A stretch of DNA of 64,000 nt from Plasmodium brasilianum (Eukaryota; Apicomplexa; Aconoidasida; Haemosporida; Plasmodiidae), in contig NC_090117.1 of NCBI RefSeq assembly GCF_023973825.1, positions 1,141,501 through 1,205,500 of the forward strand, given 5' to 3'. A program made the translations under genes and the position numbers. The notes beneath the pieces are model-generated. The model saw only the letters and a list, made by a program, of their open reading frames with translations. It did not search any database and was not told where the DNA came from. This document shows positions 1 through 12,750 of the stretch, piece after piece (position 1 is the stretch's first letter; each line of letters starts with the position of its first letter).

Positions 1-2810
1 AAATAATATGTATGATAATAAAATTTCACTTATTTTTCTTTGTCTTTTTTGTATTATTGTGAATTTTTTTTTTTAATAATAATTAAAACGTTATGTAGGG
101 AACAAAGTGGTTTAAAAGTTTTATAACTTTTTATGTAGTGGAAGAATGAATATAAACAACTTTTTTTTTTTAGTAATTTTATGTCTATATATGATTAAAT
201 TTACTTACTAATATTATTGAAATTTTAATAATATTATATATTCCAATTTCTTGTTGATATAAAATATTGTTATATATATGTAGCATATAATGTTTTTTTT
301 TTTTTTTTAATTGTTTTTATGTGATTCTCCTAACTTTTATGTATAATAAAAGGAATATATATATAGTAAAAAAAATTTTATTATTTTATTTATATTTTTT
401 CTACATTTCGTTATGTATATTTTTATAATTATATATTATATGAATGGCATATTAAACATTATAACTTTTTTTTTTTTTTTGTAAATTATATATTAGTTAA
501 GTGCATGTGAGCTTATAAAGTATGAATGCAATAAATAATTTTTGCATGTAGTATATTAATTAAAAAAAAATTAATATCAATAAAGCACTGGAATTAAGTT
601 AAAAATGTATCATTTTACAAAACAATGAAGATGGAAATAGAAACGTCACGCATTTTCGTTATTAAAAAAATTGTATATGTTTTTGTCGACATATTTTAGT
701 AGTTATATTAGTAATAACATAGATAAAAAGACGTAATAGAATTATAGTAAATATCACTGGAAATCTGTTAATAAGTGGAAACAAGAAAATAAAAGGTTTC
801 ACTAAAAAAATATATATTACAATATCATCAATTTTTAAGTCACTTAAATAGTTAAAGTCTTATTCTCATCATTATATAACATTATATTTTAGAAGAACCA
901 TAATATGTTATTGTAAAAGGAGTATTGCTTTGGAATTGTGTAATATAATTGAAATTATACCTAGAAGTCTAAAATGATTAAAGGTTTTATATATATATAT
1001 ATATATATTTAAAAATACTAATCATTTATGTCGTATACATTTACTCAGGAAAAAATTAAATTTATCAAGAAAAAATGATAATAATTTAGAGATTATTTTT
1101 TCATTTGGATAAATATGGATAATAAATTAGTTTAAATTAACATGAATATTTTAAATAAATATAACATTAAAAATTAATTTAGAAAAAAATAATTATTCTC
1201 ATAAATGACCATGCTTCATGAGAATTTAAGTATGTCCATTAATTATATGGATTAAAATTTTCATAATTTGTATTGTTACATATTCTTTATAAGATAATGT
1301 ATAAATTATTAAGATGTTATATTTTTTTTTATATAAATAAGAAATTGTAATACTAGGCAATGTATCATTAAAGTAATAGAACTCTTTAGGATAAGTAAAA
1401 ATGTAACTTCTACAAATATGTTTATAACTGTATTTATATATTATAAACATATAACAGCGTTGAATACAAAAATAAATGTCTTAGTTTTGTGAAATGTTAT
1501 TAGGTAATATGAGTTATAAGTTGTATACAGAAATTTGATATGTTTATTATTTTATCTATTTAATTTTTAAAAAAGTAATTTAATTTGAAGAATTGGTATT
1601 AATTTATTATTATAGAATTAAAATAATATATTTTATATATAATATTTTTTATTTATCCTATTTACAAGGTAGGACAAATTGTAAGGAATAAAATATTGGA
1701 ATATAAATATTTCTTAATATTATAGGTATAATTAATAAAATATCTTATGTATTACTTTTATATTAGCTGAATAAATGTAATAATATAATATATAATTTTT
1801 TGTAGTAATTATTTGTAAATGAATAAAAAATAAATATAGTGTTCTCTCCTTTATAAAATGTTCAAGGAAAAAATTAATATACAGTATATTTTACTAATTT
1901 TTATTATATATTATCTTTTCATATCTCTTAACAATATTATTTTACACAGTTATTTTATAAAAAATTTTAAAAAATTATTATAAGCACTAAAGATGTTCTT
2001 TTACTAAAATTAATTTTACATTTTTATTTTCTTTTATTATTCATATTTGATGTTATTATAATTTAAGAAATCATATTTTTTTCTTCTTGTAATATAAATA
2101 CAAATATAGCGGTTTTGACTTATGGTTCAAATTATTAGTAGAATATTATAATAAAGTGATACAAAAGTTTTAATTTCTAGTATGTACTTATATTGGACTA
2201 TTAAATTGAGCATTTCAATTTTTCTCGAATAAGCGAAATGATATATACATTTATAATTTTTTTATTACATTTGTTTAATTGTTTATGTAATGCATTTCAT
2301 AAAAATGACTCAAAAGTTTATGATAAATAATTTCATAACAAAAAAGGATATGTATTTTTGTTAGTGGTAATATTAAACAAATACATTATTAAACCAAGGA
2401 TAACCTGATATTATTATATTTTATTAAAATGATAATTATACATATTTTCATTTTTTTTTTTGTTATATTTCTTATGTATGTATATATATAATATAAAAAA
2501 AAAATTAAGAATAATAATTAGTTAAATTTATAAAAATTTGATTTAGAAACAATAGTATAAATTTCACAAAATTAAAAATTATAACATTCAAAAATGATAT
2601 TGAAAAAATAGAGTATGTGATTTTATTAACCTTTACAATATACATTTTTTAATTGATTATATAGTATCATATATGTTTTATCATGTATGTATATTATATA
2701 CAATAAAAGTGTATGTTTTATTATTAATATAGTATAAAATGTTCTTATTGTCGTTTAATACTATTATTATTTTAATATAATTATAATAAATATTTTATTA
2801 GTAAAAAGCA
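1..2810. other. Non-coding subtelomeric DNA
   Basis: I see no gene that can be defended here. The stretch is AT-rich with poly-T and (TA)n runs. The longest open frame (minus strand, about 1226-1450) is low-complexity Ile/Tyr/Lys translation with no signal, intron or family motif. Around 560-810 the sequence is slightly richer in G and C and has a few coding-like codons on the plus strand, but it is broken by stops in every frame. Confidence 0.6.
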
Positions 2811-2955
2811 CTTTTTCCAAAATATAATATTTTAAAAAGACAATCGATAAATGGAAAACATAACTGAAATTAATAATTATTCTTTTTATAAGTAGAACAG
2901 TGCATTATCTATAATTTTTAAATTTTATGTTAACTCAAAATTTGGAAATATTAAG
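2811..2955 (+). promoter_or_regulatory. Conserved upstream element of the fam-l pseudogene (decayed)
   Basis: Two blocks seen upstream of the intact genes can still be recognised: block A (ttccaaaatataatattt, about 2816) and block B (tagaacagtgcattatcta, about 2893). They lie about 400-500 nt before the degraded ATG at 3318. Their role as a promoter is inferred only from recurrence and spacing. Confidence 0.4.
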
Positions 2956-3317
2956 AAATAAAATATATCTTTTTCAACTTTATTTTGAAAAGAATTAGAG
3001 AATTGTCTAATTATTCTACTATATAAAATAATGATTGTACATATTTTGAATAACTATTAATGTACTTATATTCTTTTAATTAAAGTTAGTATATTAAAAA
3101 AAAAATTAAAACAAACATTTTATAATATATTTTTTAATTTATTTTTTTTTATCTCTGTTTAAAAAACATTATAGTTATATGTATTAGTTATGTTATTACA
3201 ATATAATATTAAAAAACAATTAATATATATATAAATACATTTTCATATTTTTCATCTAAATTATATAATTTTAATTTTTTTCTTATTGAATACGTTAGAA
3301 TATTAGAAATATATATT

Positions 3318-4283
3318 ATGTAAGATAAAAACAATTTACACTTTTTTATTAAAATTGCTACGTTTGTTCTATTAACTAGAATTTATCATTTTTACAACAA
3401 CGTAATAAATTAATACTGTCTAAGGGTATTCGAATTACTAATATTTTTCGTTTTAATTTTTATTAATACTAATTTTTGTAAAAAATAGATTTATTTCTTA
3501 AAAATCAAATGCTTTCTTTGTTTTTTCAGAGTACGCTTAATTACTATGAGGAGGGGAGTAACATCCTCTGCAGTAAATTAGATATGAGAAGTTATCGATT
3601 GTTAGAACAATGTAAACAAAATAAGTATTCAAATATTATAAGTTCAGAAGAAATACTAAATAATGGAGTAGACAATAAAAGCTAATTATCTGATGATAAG
3701 AAAAAAGTCAAAAGAAATAAGAATCAATTAAATGTATGTTTGTCAAAGAACAAAAACAAAATAAAGAAGTTTTGAAAAAAAAAATTGTATATTTGAAACT
3801 AAAAAATATTCTCACTTGTAAAAAAAGATAATCAAAGAAATATATGTTATAGAATTTTTTAAAAACAGCAGTATAATTAGTGATAAAACATACAAAAAAA
3901 TGATATGTAAGAAATACAGAGGACGCTTTGCTCTGCTTTTGTTATTATTCATGTCGTTCTTAATATAACTAATATTAGATTATTCCTGTAATTATGGGCT
4001 TTTAAATGGGTTTACTAATTTATTGAATATCTGTTCAAAAAAGTAGTTCTAAACTTTACATAAATTATTTGAGAGATATAGTTATTATCCGATGTTAAAT
4101 GTGTTTTATGTTACTGTATCTTCTAGTGAATGGATATGTGGATACAACAGTTATGTAAACGGGTCTTTGAATCTTTTAATATGTTTACTACCTTTATTTA
4201 TATTAGGTGTAACTGTTATATGAGGAACTATTTATTACCATAAAAAAGTTAAATATCAAAATGCTAAGTTCAGGGAAAGGTAA
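3318..4283 (+). pseudogene. fam-l pseudogene, two exons
   Basis: This is the relic of a two-exon fam-l exported protein gene. Exon 1 (3318-3401) keeps its ATG, but the second codon is TAA; after it the frame still reads like the family's hydrophobic N-terminus (FFIKIATFVLLT, then HFYNN). A possible donor follows at 3402 and a ttttttcag acceptor ends at 3529. Exon 2 (3530-4283) opens with STLNYYEEG and carries SYRLLEQ, a canonical RxLxQ PEXEL with its Arg at exon residue 23. It stops at TAA 3683. Further stops and frameshifts follow (for example near 3774, 3964 and 4220), yet CKKYRGRFALLLLL (first membrane span) and YYHKKVKYQNAKFRER (end) are still readable. It is the upstream partner of the intact fam-m gene at 6987. 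The damage is far too heavy for sequencing error. Confidence 0.85.
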
Positions 4284-4314
4284 AATATGTAAAAAGGAAT
4301 ATATTCCTTTGTAT

Positions 4315-4495
4315 ATAGAAATTTTTAGTATGAAATAATACCTATAGAATCCTTAGTACTATACTTAATAAACATACAATCAATTTACTCAAATTTTATA
4401 AATGCTCATACTGATTCTTTTTGATATACAATAATAATAAAATATGTTCTTAGTTTCTTCATAATCTAAATATTTTTAATGTTTTTAAATATTTA
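4315..4495 (+). repeat. Conserved 3' flank of the fam-l pseudogene
   Basis: The segment after the stop (tttttagtatgaaataatacct) and the block about 177 nt after it (aaatatttttaatgtttttaa, about 4467) align by eye with the downstream flanks of the intact family genes in this window. It is decayed but still positioned as in the others. Confidence 0.4.
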
Positions 4496-6473
4496 TTTTA
4501 TTGTATTGTTTATTATTAATTAAATAGGATGATTTTATCCACATAGTTTTATATATAATTCGATTTTGTGAAAAATATATGTTTTTATGTATAGAAGTTG
4601 TTATATAATGGAACAATTTACTTAATTTTATAGTCGTGTTATAATTTATATTTCATATAAATATTACTGTTTTATATTTTGTTTTCATTTTATCGTAAAA
4701 AATTATTATTTGTTTATGTTATTAATAAATATTTTTTTTAGTTTTAAAATAATAATAATAGCTTTATCTTCTTTTGTATTTAATGAAACGAAGAGAATAT
4801 TGTTTTTTTGATTTATACATATTATTAATAAAAAAATTATTTTTAATTCTATAATATATGTTTTATGAAAAATATTTTATAAAATAAATTTTCTGTAAAG
4901 TTCAATTTAACAGGAAATGTTTTTTTTTTTTTTGCATGTATTAAATGGAAAATTAAAAATATATAATATAAATATACCTTTTTGATGTATATATTGTTTA
5001 TATTTCCTTAATAAAAATGTTATAAATAGTTATAAATGTATGAGAAGCTAAAAACATTTATTATTTTATTATTCAGCCCAAATATGGTGTTAAGTGAATT
5101 TTGAAAATATGAATAAAAGATGTATTATATGGAAAATTCACATATAAATAAACTACATATATTTTTATATTATTAAAATGTTAAATTAGTGGATTAACTA
5201 CAATAACATGCTAGTAGATAATATATATATATTCTTTTATTATCTTTTTAATATTAGCAAAATTTTGAAATATATGTATAAGTTTGTAAAGTGTTATATT
5301 ATGACGAGGGGTATTAAGTATTAATACATATTTTCGAGAAGGTTAATATAACATTTAGGTTTTTCTTTACATGTGTGCTATTTTTTATGGTTATACATAA
5401 ATATATTGAGTGTTCACTTTCTGTTAAGAATACATAGATAAATTATGCTATATACTGACGTTGGCTAATTCTTTTATATTTATAATACTCATTAAAGTAA
5501 ATAAAAGTTGAAAAAATGAATTTATTACTTTTTTTTTATAGTAATTAATAAATATATAACAAATTTTTTACTCGTTAGATAAATTTTATGAAGATCTTTT
5601 TAAAAATTTTTATAATTCTTTTTACAAAGCTTAATTAAGCAAGTGTGTTATATTTAATTTTTCCTGAGAAAATTTTTTACTCGTGATTATCATGAAAAAG
5701 TTTAATGTATTAAATTTTCTTTTATATATATTTAAACGAAAATTATAATATCATTTTAATATATGTTTTATTTATCAAAATTGCGTATAATTATGAATGT
5801 ATTACTTATTTAATGAAATAGTGCATGCATGTTTTTGTTTTTCTGAAAATATATGTGTGATGCAGAAAAAATAATAATAAAATGTAAGAGAATACTACCT
5901 TGTTAAAATGAAAATATAGATAATAAAAATTTTAATATAAATATATATATATATACATATATATATTTTTAATATTTAATATCACTATAATCTTTAAAAA
6001 TATTTTAATCCATTTAAAATATATATATAATAAGCATAGACATATGGAATAATTATATTTTAACAGTATATTTTTTTTTTTTATATTAATATTCTTTCTG
6101 AGTATGTATAATTAATAAAAAAAATATAAAGAAAATTAAGTAAATTCATATTAAGATTTTTTCATAGAAATAATAGTTTTAATTAAACATAATAAAAAAA
6201 TATTTTTTCAAGAATTATCATACAAAAAAAAAATAAAATAAAATAAGTTATTTACTATTAAAATATATATTCTTTCATAAATTTCATAGTAGCATATTAA
6301 TATAATTTGTTTGATTTTTATTATTTTATTGACTATAAAAGATTATGTTTGCTTATGGATTAAATAATACATCTGCTATAGTTAATATAACACAAAATAT
6401 TATTTCTTAAATATATTTTTGCTGTAGTTAAATTGTTATAATAATTAGTATTTTTTAAGAATAATAATGGGTT
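4496..6473. other. Non-coding spacer inside a fam-l/fam-m doublet
   Basis: This is AT-rich spacer with no supported gene. Short (TA)n runs occur near 5222-5230 and 5938-5965. Nothing in either strand shows a usable reading frame or a splice-site pair. Confidence 0.6.
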
Positions 6474-6620
6474 TTTCTAAAATATAATATTTTTACTTTT
6501 AGAATTATTAATAGGAGAAGATTTTTATGATTTTTGTACTTATTGTATTGATATATAGAACAGTGTATTTCCTGTATTCTCTACGTTCTATATTATATAT
6601 AATAATAATATTTCGAAATT
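6474..6620 (+). promoter_or_regulatory. Two-block upstream element of the fam-m gene
   Basis: Block A (ttctaaaatataatattt then agaattattaataggag, 6474-6520) and block B (gaacagtgtatttcctgtat then tctctacgttctatatt, about 6558-6610) recur in the same order upstream of the other fam-l and fam-m genes. Block B lies about 380-430 nt before the ATG. It is a candidate promoter or 5' UTR element; the function is inferred. Confidence 0.5.
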
Positions 6621-6986
6621 TTATTGACTCGTTTTTTTTTTTTTTATTTATTTAGAAATGTTTTATTAAAAAATTAAATATTTAGTGCACTACATTAGAT
6701 AATTAAATTATATATTTTGAATATATATGGATAGATTTAAATCATTTTAATGAAAACATGATTTTTAAATATAAAATTATCATAAAAATTTTATAAGATA
6801 TATCTCTCGTCACATTACTTGGTATAAGGAGTAAAATCCATTATAACTATATACATTTTACTATGTATTTAAGAAGCATTAATAAAAGAAATCATTTTGA
6901 ATAAATATAGGATACTTTATTATTAAAATTATATTATTGTTAATTTTTCCATTTTTGAATATATTAAAATATTAAAAATTTATATG

Positions 6987-7884
6987 ATGGAACAAAAAAT
7001 GAACTTACTAGTTATTATAAAAATTGTTGTGTATGCCTTTTTAAGTTTAATTTGTCATTTTAACAAAGATGCGGTATATCATTATTTTTAAGCATTTTTG
7101 TGTTATTAATATTTTTTATTTTTCGTTTTTATTAAATTTTTTTATTACTATTAGATAACTTATTTTATTATATAAAAAATATGTACACTGTTTTTAGAGT
7201 AAGGCTAGCAAATCTTTAAGTCAGGACTGTAATATTATTATTAAATTAGATATAAGGAACTGTAGATGTCTAGCAAAATATAAAAATAATAAGGATTTAA
7301 ATAATACATGGTCAAATGAAAAGTATCTAAATAGTGCTGTACATGAACAAAAAGATATATCTAATAATATAAAAGGGGTTAAAGGAAAAAAGAAAGATAC
7401 CAATAAAAATTTTTCAAATATGGGGAAATACTACATAGAAGTTGTGGATAATAATAATGGAATGTTTGATGGAAAATATTTCCATTTTGAAAAAAAATTA
7501 ATTAAAAAAAAGGATTATGATAACTATATTGAAAAAAAGAGAAGAATTTGTGATATATCTTTAAAGAAATTAAAATTTAGAAATTATGGTTATGTTGTTG
7601 CTGTATTTTTTATTATTTCTTTGTTTGGAATAGGAGTACCAGTAATGTCAGGAATGGAGTCTTTAACTCAAATGTTGACGTCAATTACAAGTCTTTCATT
7701 CTTAGAACCTTTGAAAGATGCTATAGCAGGGTTGGACAAGACACAAAAATTATATCTTTTTATAGCAGTATTTAGTATAATTCTCATTGAATTATCGATT
7801 ATAGTTATAACAGTGATTTATAAAATCTTAAGAAATAATGAAAAATATAATAAAATTAAGTTAATGAACGAACAAAATAAATAA
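6987..7884 (+). CDS. fam-m protein, two exons, intact
   Basis: This is a complete fam-m gene coding about 257 residues. Exon 1 is 6987-7073 (29 codons, MEQKMNLLVIIK start, hydrophobic core about residues 7-23). The intron is 7074-7197 (gtatatc...ttttag). Exon 2 is 7198-7884. I took the ATG that gives the family's MEQK start; another in-frame ATG lies directly upstream at 6984. Residues 52-56 are RCLAK, a PEXEL-like site with Lys in place of E/Q/D. The fam-m signature MFDGKYFHFEKK lies at about 117-128, and membrane spans at about 159-179 and 213-239. The short tail is basic. Such proteins are thought to be exported into the infected red cell; their function is unknown. It follows a broken fam-l gene, so this doublet has probably lost one partner. 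I am confident of the family and of the exon structure. Confidence 0.92.
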
Positions 7885-7904
7885 TAAGAAATATATATCA
7901 TTTT

Positions 7905-8090
7905 GTAAAGAAGTCTTTAATATGAAGTAATATCTGCAATATATTTGTTGATATATTTAAAAGGCACAAAAAATTTGTAAAATATTATAATATACATGTA
8001 ATGTATAGGCTTTTTGATTTTCAACAATTAATATATATATTCTTCGTTTTTTTTTGAAATTGAATGTTTTAATTTTTTCGAATTCATTTT
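7905..8090 (+). repeat. Conserved 3' flank of fam-m
   Basis: The flank holds agtctttaatatgaagtaat, close after the stop, and a second block (gaatgttttaattttttcga, about 8060) at about 175 nt. Both recur downstream of the other family genes here. It may hold 3' UTR or polyadenylation signals, or may simply mark common descent. Confidence 0.45.
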
Positions 8091-9533
8091 TTTAATTATT
8101 ACTGTGTCTTGATTAACTGTTATTGTTTAATATATATATTTGTTTATTTAAATATATATTCCATGAAAAATATAGTGTTGTGCTTTATAATGAATATAAA
8201 TAGCACAGTTTACATAGTTATAATAATTTGTAATAATTTAAATTTATATTAAAATATTTCGATTTCCATATTATATCGTGTTGTAATCTATAATTATGAT
8301 TTGTTCAGTTTATTAAGTAAATGTATTATTTTATAATTAAAAAAATGCATCTTTTATTGTATATAATGAAATAAATTGCATATATTTCGTCCACTGTTGT
8401 ATACATGTATTTTTTTTTATTTAAAAAATAATATTTATTATTCATGATGATTTTTATGTAAAATATGTCATAAATCATATATTTCGTAAAAATATTTTTA
8501 TATATACGTTCAGTTTTTTTTCATAGTATGAATGTAATATTCTAAATATATAAAGAAAAAATATACTTTTTAATTATGGATTAATTATAATTGCAGATTA
8601 TCTTGAATATTCTGGATAATTACAGTTGTGTGAAGTTTTTAATCTAATTTTTGTATTATTTTTGTACCTAATTGTAGTATTAATTCAATATTTAACAAAT
8701 TAAATGAATATATATTATATTGAAAAAATATATATAAATAATTTATATATTTTTTATAACTTTAATAGATTAAATAATTGGACAATAATTAAGATAATAT
8801 TAATAGATAATCCCTTTGATTTCTTTCTTTATTTCTCAGTTTCTAAAAATTATTTATTTTGGTTTAAATAATAGAAAGTTTATATTTCATTTAATTGTAT
8901 ATTCTGTAATATTATTTTCGTATTTCAATAATAATTATATTAGATCTAATGAATAATTTATTTCATGGATGTTAACACACTCATCGTATTGGAAGTAATA
9001 AGAAACTTACTTTGTTAACAATATATATCACTTGTTTTGTTTTTTTATGTAATTTAAAAAAAGTTTTTTTTAAAAAATATTTTTAATTATATCATACACT
9101 AATATTATGTGTTGAACGTTGAAATATAAAACTTTGATATATATAAATTATTTTAATGTTCTAAATCATCGTGAGCCTCATAAATGTATCGGAAAAACAG
9201 TTTTATTTATTACACTTACACACATAATATGGTGTAATGCCTATATGTTTTGTTAAAGCTTTGAATATAAGATATATATTGTATTTTTATTTAACATAAA
9301 AATAAATCTGAATTTTTGAATTTATCAAATATATTTATAACGTGAGAAATAGTACATTAATTATTAGGCCTATGAACTCATTAAGATATGTGAATGATCT
9401 AAATTATAAAATAAAACCCATAGAATAGTTATTTTTATAATAAGACATAAATTACATTTCGATTAAAGATTTGATTATCATCCATAAATAAAGATTTTTT
9501 TTTTTCCAATAAAATATATATTTTTATTTTAGA
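8091..9533. other. Non-coding DNA
   Basis: This is AT-rich spacer with poly-T and TA tracts. I see no gene, RNA or repeat array that can be supported. Confidence 0.6.
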
Positions 9534-9776
9534 TTATTTTTTGAATAAATTAGGATTATATTCTGATAATAATGCTTTTATAAGCATAAAAAAAAGTTTA
9601 TAGGTATTGCAAACATTGTATTAGATAATACATTTATTAAGTTCCCAAATAAGGTAAATTGCATATTAAACGTGTTATTGAACTATTTAATTATTATAAT
9701 AACTTATTTGTTAGCATATATATATAAGTGTAAGAAAAAAATTACATTAAAAAAAGTTCATTATCCAAAATTTTAA
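9534..9776 (+). pseudogene. Fragment of a membrane protein gene, family unclear
   Basis: A run of T with ttttattttag (acceptor-like, ending about 9531) precedes codons reading YFLNKLGLYSDNNAF. After one apparent frame change near 9595 a 59-codon open frame (9600-9776) reads to a stop. It holds one clear membrane span (NYLIIIITYLLAYIY, about 9687-9731) and a basic tail with CKKK. It has no ATG, and I found no exon 1. The layout, with a membrane span near the C-terminus followed by Lys-rich residues, is that of a Plasmodium exported multigene member, but I do not recognise the family. Chance translation of AT-rich DNA is the main alternative. Confidence 0.3.
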
Positions 9777-11673
9777 TATAATTATTTAAATGAGAAAAAA
9801 CTCAATAGGAAAAAGTAAATTTAATATATTCAAATTAAGTTCATTATAATTAACAAATTACATATTACTACATTTTGGTTAAAAAATCATAATCCTTTAG
9901 ATGTAGCTAAAGTACAAATTATTATATAAATACATTTTTATTATTAAATCTTTCAATATCAAAAAAAAAACTTAACTATATTTTTATAAAAAAATATACT
10001 TAAAAAAAAGAGTTTGATAAAAATAAATAATCACTAAAATGTTTGAGAATAAGGTCAAATTAACATGATAATCCTAATGTATTATATAAGGCTTAAAATT
10101 TTTTGTAATTTATTTCGTAATAAAATTTGTACGTTGCATTCTGTACGAAATATAATGTATTAAACCTCTTTTTAAGTATTATATTTTGTTCAACGCTTTA
10201 AAATATGTGTGCATGAAATAGTTCAGTGTATACTTAAGAAATAGCATGTATAATGTTACAGCATTTGCATAAAAAGTAATGGAATGAAAAAATAATATGT
10301 CAATTTTTACAACTTTAATTAGTAATTCAAAAAAATTACTTTAATTGTAATAATTCTTTTCTTTTCTGATTTTTTTTCTAAATTTATTAAGTTTTGGAAA
10401 TTTTTTTTTTTTTAAATTTATTAATTTTTTTCTTTTAATTTTAGTAATATATGAAAATAAACTTAATGTTTTTTTTTCTTTTTGTTTTTGATATATAATA
10501 ATATTTTATTCAATACAACAAATTAAAGTTATTATCGTGTCTATTCTAAATATACAAGTAATAAATTTAGCAGAATAGAGAATAATTTTTTTGTTTCAAG
10601 AAATTTTTATACTGTATGAAAATATTAATTGTTTATACTTCTTAAAATTAAAAAAAAAAAAAAATAGTATATTATAAATTCTTTCTGTATTTATCATTTA
10701 AAAAATTAATCATTTTTTTGTATTTTTAAATATTAGTGGTATTATCCTTTTATTTATTTTATGTATGTATTCTTTTTATTTTTTTCATTTGTAATGAGGA
10801 TATAAATATGTTTGAAATTATTTAATTACATACAATACTTTTGTACTAAATTCCCTATTACCTTATATTTTTGTTTTATATTAATATTTCTGTATATATG
10901 TAGATATTTAGATATTTAAAAGTAACAAACATAATAAATAATTTAAGAATTTATAAATATTCCTTCAAATAATAACTTTTGTTCTAATTTAGATACAAAT
11001 TATTAAATTGTGAAATAACTATACAAAAATATAACAGTTATATTGTAATACATTTAAAAGTATAGTTATATTCATAGAACAACTTGTAACTATGTAGTTT
11101 ATTAATATATAATAGTTTATAAAAGGAAATATAGTTTTTTAGTTGTATAACAATATACATTTTATATGGGAAAAAGTATATTTCATAACTTCATATTCTT
11201 TCTTTATTTTTTTTACTTCTACCAATAATTAATATTATTTATATATAGAAGGAAATGCTGAAAGAAAATTTATAAAATTAGAATTATTATTTGGAAACTA
11301 TGTAAAAGTACATATGACATTTCACAATATATAAAAGTATACAGTTCTATATGTTATACTTTCTTTTAAATAAATAATAAAATTTGTTCACTGATTGAAT
11401 AATTTTTCATTTTATTTTATCTTATATAACATTCTTCTATATATTATATTATTTTATTTTTAATATGATAAATCCTACATAGAAATTATTATAAATGAAT
11501 TTTATTTTTAATGTATAATTTTTAATATGAGCTATATATGTGAAAATGCAATTTTTTACGTTTGAAATAAAATATAATGAGAAAAATCAAAAATAATATG
11601 AAAAGTTTCTTCAAAAATTTGAAGGAAGAAAAATATAATTAACATTTTTATTACATAACATATATTAGTATTA
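9777..11673. other. Non-coding DNA
   Basis: This is AT-rich spacer with long T tracts around 10370-10500. I see no supported gene on either strand. Confidence 0.55.
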
Positions 11674-12573
11674 ATGTGCACAATTGTGCAAGGTATTAAG
11701 GGCTTCGTTTATCTTAAAATGCTTATGTTTTCTTTTTTCATTTGTATATTCCATTATTACAATAATGTGGTATTATAATATTACTTCGCATTTTTTCTTT
11801 TGTTTCTAAATTTTATTTTTAACAATAACGTTTTCTTCGTTTACAAATATATACACTTATACATAACAAATGTTTCTGTTCTTTTATTTATTCTAACTAT
11901 GGTAATTCAATAGATAAGAAGTATTCATTGAATGGTTATTTATGTTTAAAAAATAATAGACTTTTATCGGGGAATCCAATCGATTTAAGGTCAGCTGAAG
12001 ATACATCGGATTATGAGGATGACTCTAAATTAACGCATGAAAGAAAATATATATATGAATATAGCGAGAGCCTTAAATCAGGAAGAGAAAAACTAAAAGA
12101 AATTTTTTTAAAAACAGAGGGAAGGAATAGGTTACCTAAGAGAAAAAAAACTTTTCTTCGTAAAATTGATGCCTTTTTTGAAAAAAGGTTATTTAATCTT
12201 TTGGGTCCTATATATATAATTAAAAATGACTTGGGAAATAATAAAAAGGCTAAAAGAAAAATTTGTAAATAAAAAGGTGAATTTAGGAGTTTCTCTACCC
12301 TTTTTAGTTTTTTTGACTGGATTATCTCTTTTTATAACATTTATTATATTAATTTTAGAGTACTGTGAAGAAGATATAAGACCAACTCGTGGAATTATAC
12401 CAAATGTGCTATACAATGTAATTTTTGTACTTTTAACATCTCTGATGATTTTGATTATATTAGGTATTATTTTTGTTTCTATAAAAACTGCAAAATACGA
12501 AAAAATAAAGGAAAGATATTGTAAAATTTGTTATAACATTGTTAAATCCTTTGGTAAGAAATACATTTTATAA
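11674..12573 (+). pseudogene. Exported two-span protein gene (Pv-fam-d-like), damaged
   Basis: This two-exon gene differs from fam-l and fam-m. Exon 1 (11674-11769, 32 codons) starts MCTIVQGIKG and has a strong hydrophobic core (LMFSFFICIF), followed by a gtattat donor. Exon 2 reads SNYGNSIDKKYSLNGY, then NNRLLSG (PEXEL-like position), an acidic stretch, then KIDAFFEKRLFNLL to about 12222. A +1 frame change joins it to a second frame at about 12226-12573, with two membrane spans (about 12289-12360 and 12400-12480) and a KTAKYEKIKERY tail. No AG occurs between the donor and 11912, so the expected acceptor just before the exon 2 codons looks lost. RLL-G, FFEKRL and the two C-terminal spans recall exported proteins annotated as Pv-fam-d or 'Plasmodium exported protein'; the assignment is from memory. 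With a lost acceptor and a frameshift it is probably a recent pseudogene. Confidence 0.65.
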
Positions 12574-12702
12574 GGAATATTAAGATTTGTAGAACTGTTA
12601 AAAATAATGAACGTGAAATAGAAATACATACAGTAACAGAATTTTTATAATACGAAATACATACGCATAATTATTTTCATATAAAGTAAATAAGCATAAA
12701 TT

Positions 12703-12750
12703 TTTTAGTGAATTTGAATGTTTTAATGTTTTGAATTTGTAATCAATGTA
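12703..12750 (+). repeat. Conserved 3' block shared with fam genes
   Basis: The sequence gaatttgaatgttttaatgt followed by tttgaatttgtaat, about 140 nt after the stop, is nearly the same as the block downstream of the fam-l and fam-m genes. This is notable because the gene it follows belongs to a different family. Confidence 0.5.

Noticed and set aside
1226..1450. Minus-strand open frame of 74 codons
   Set aside because: Low-complexity Ile/Tyr/Lys translation with no signal, motif or splice context; expected by chance in such DNA.
7221..7403. Minus-strand frame over fam-m exon 2
   Set aside because: Antisense shadow of the coding exon.
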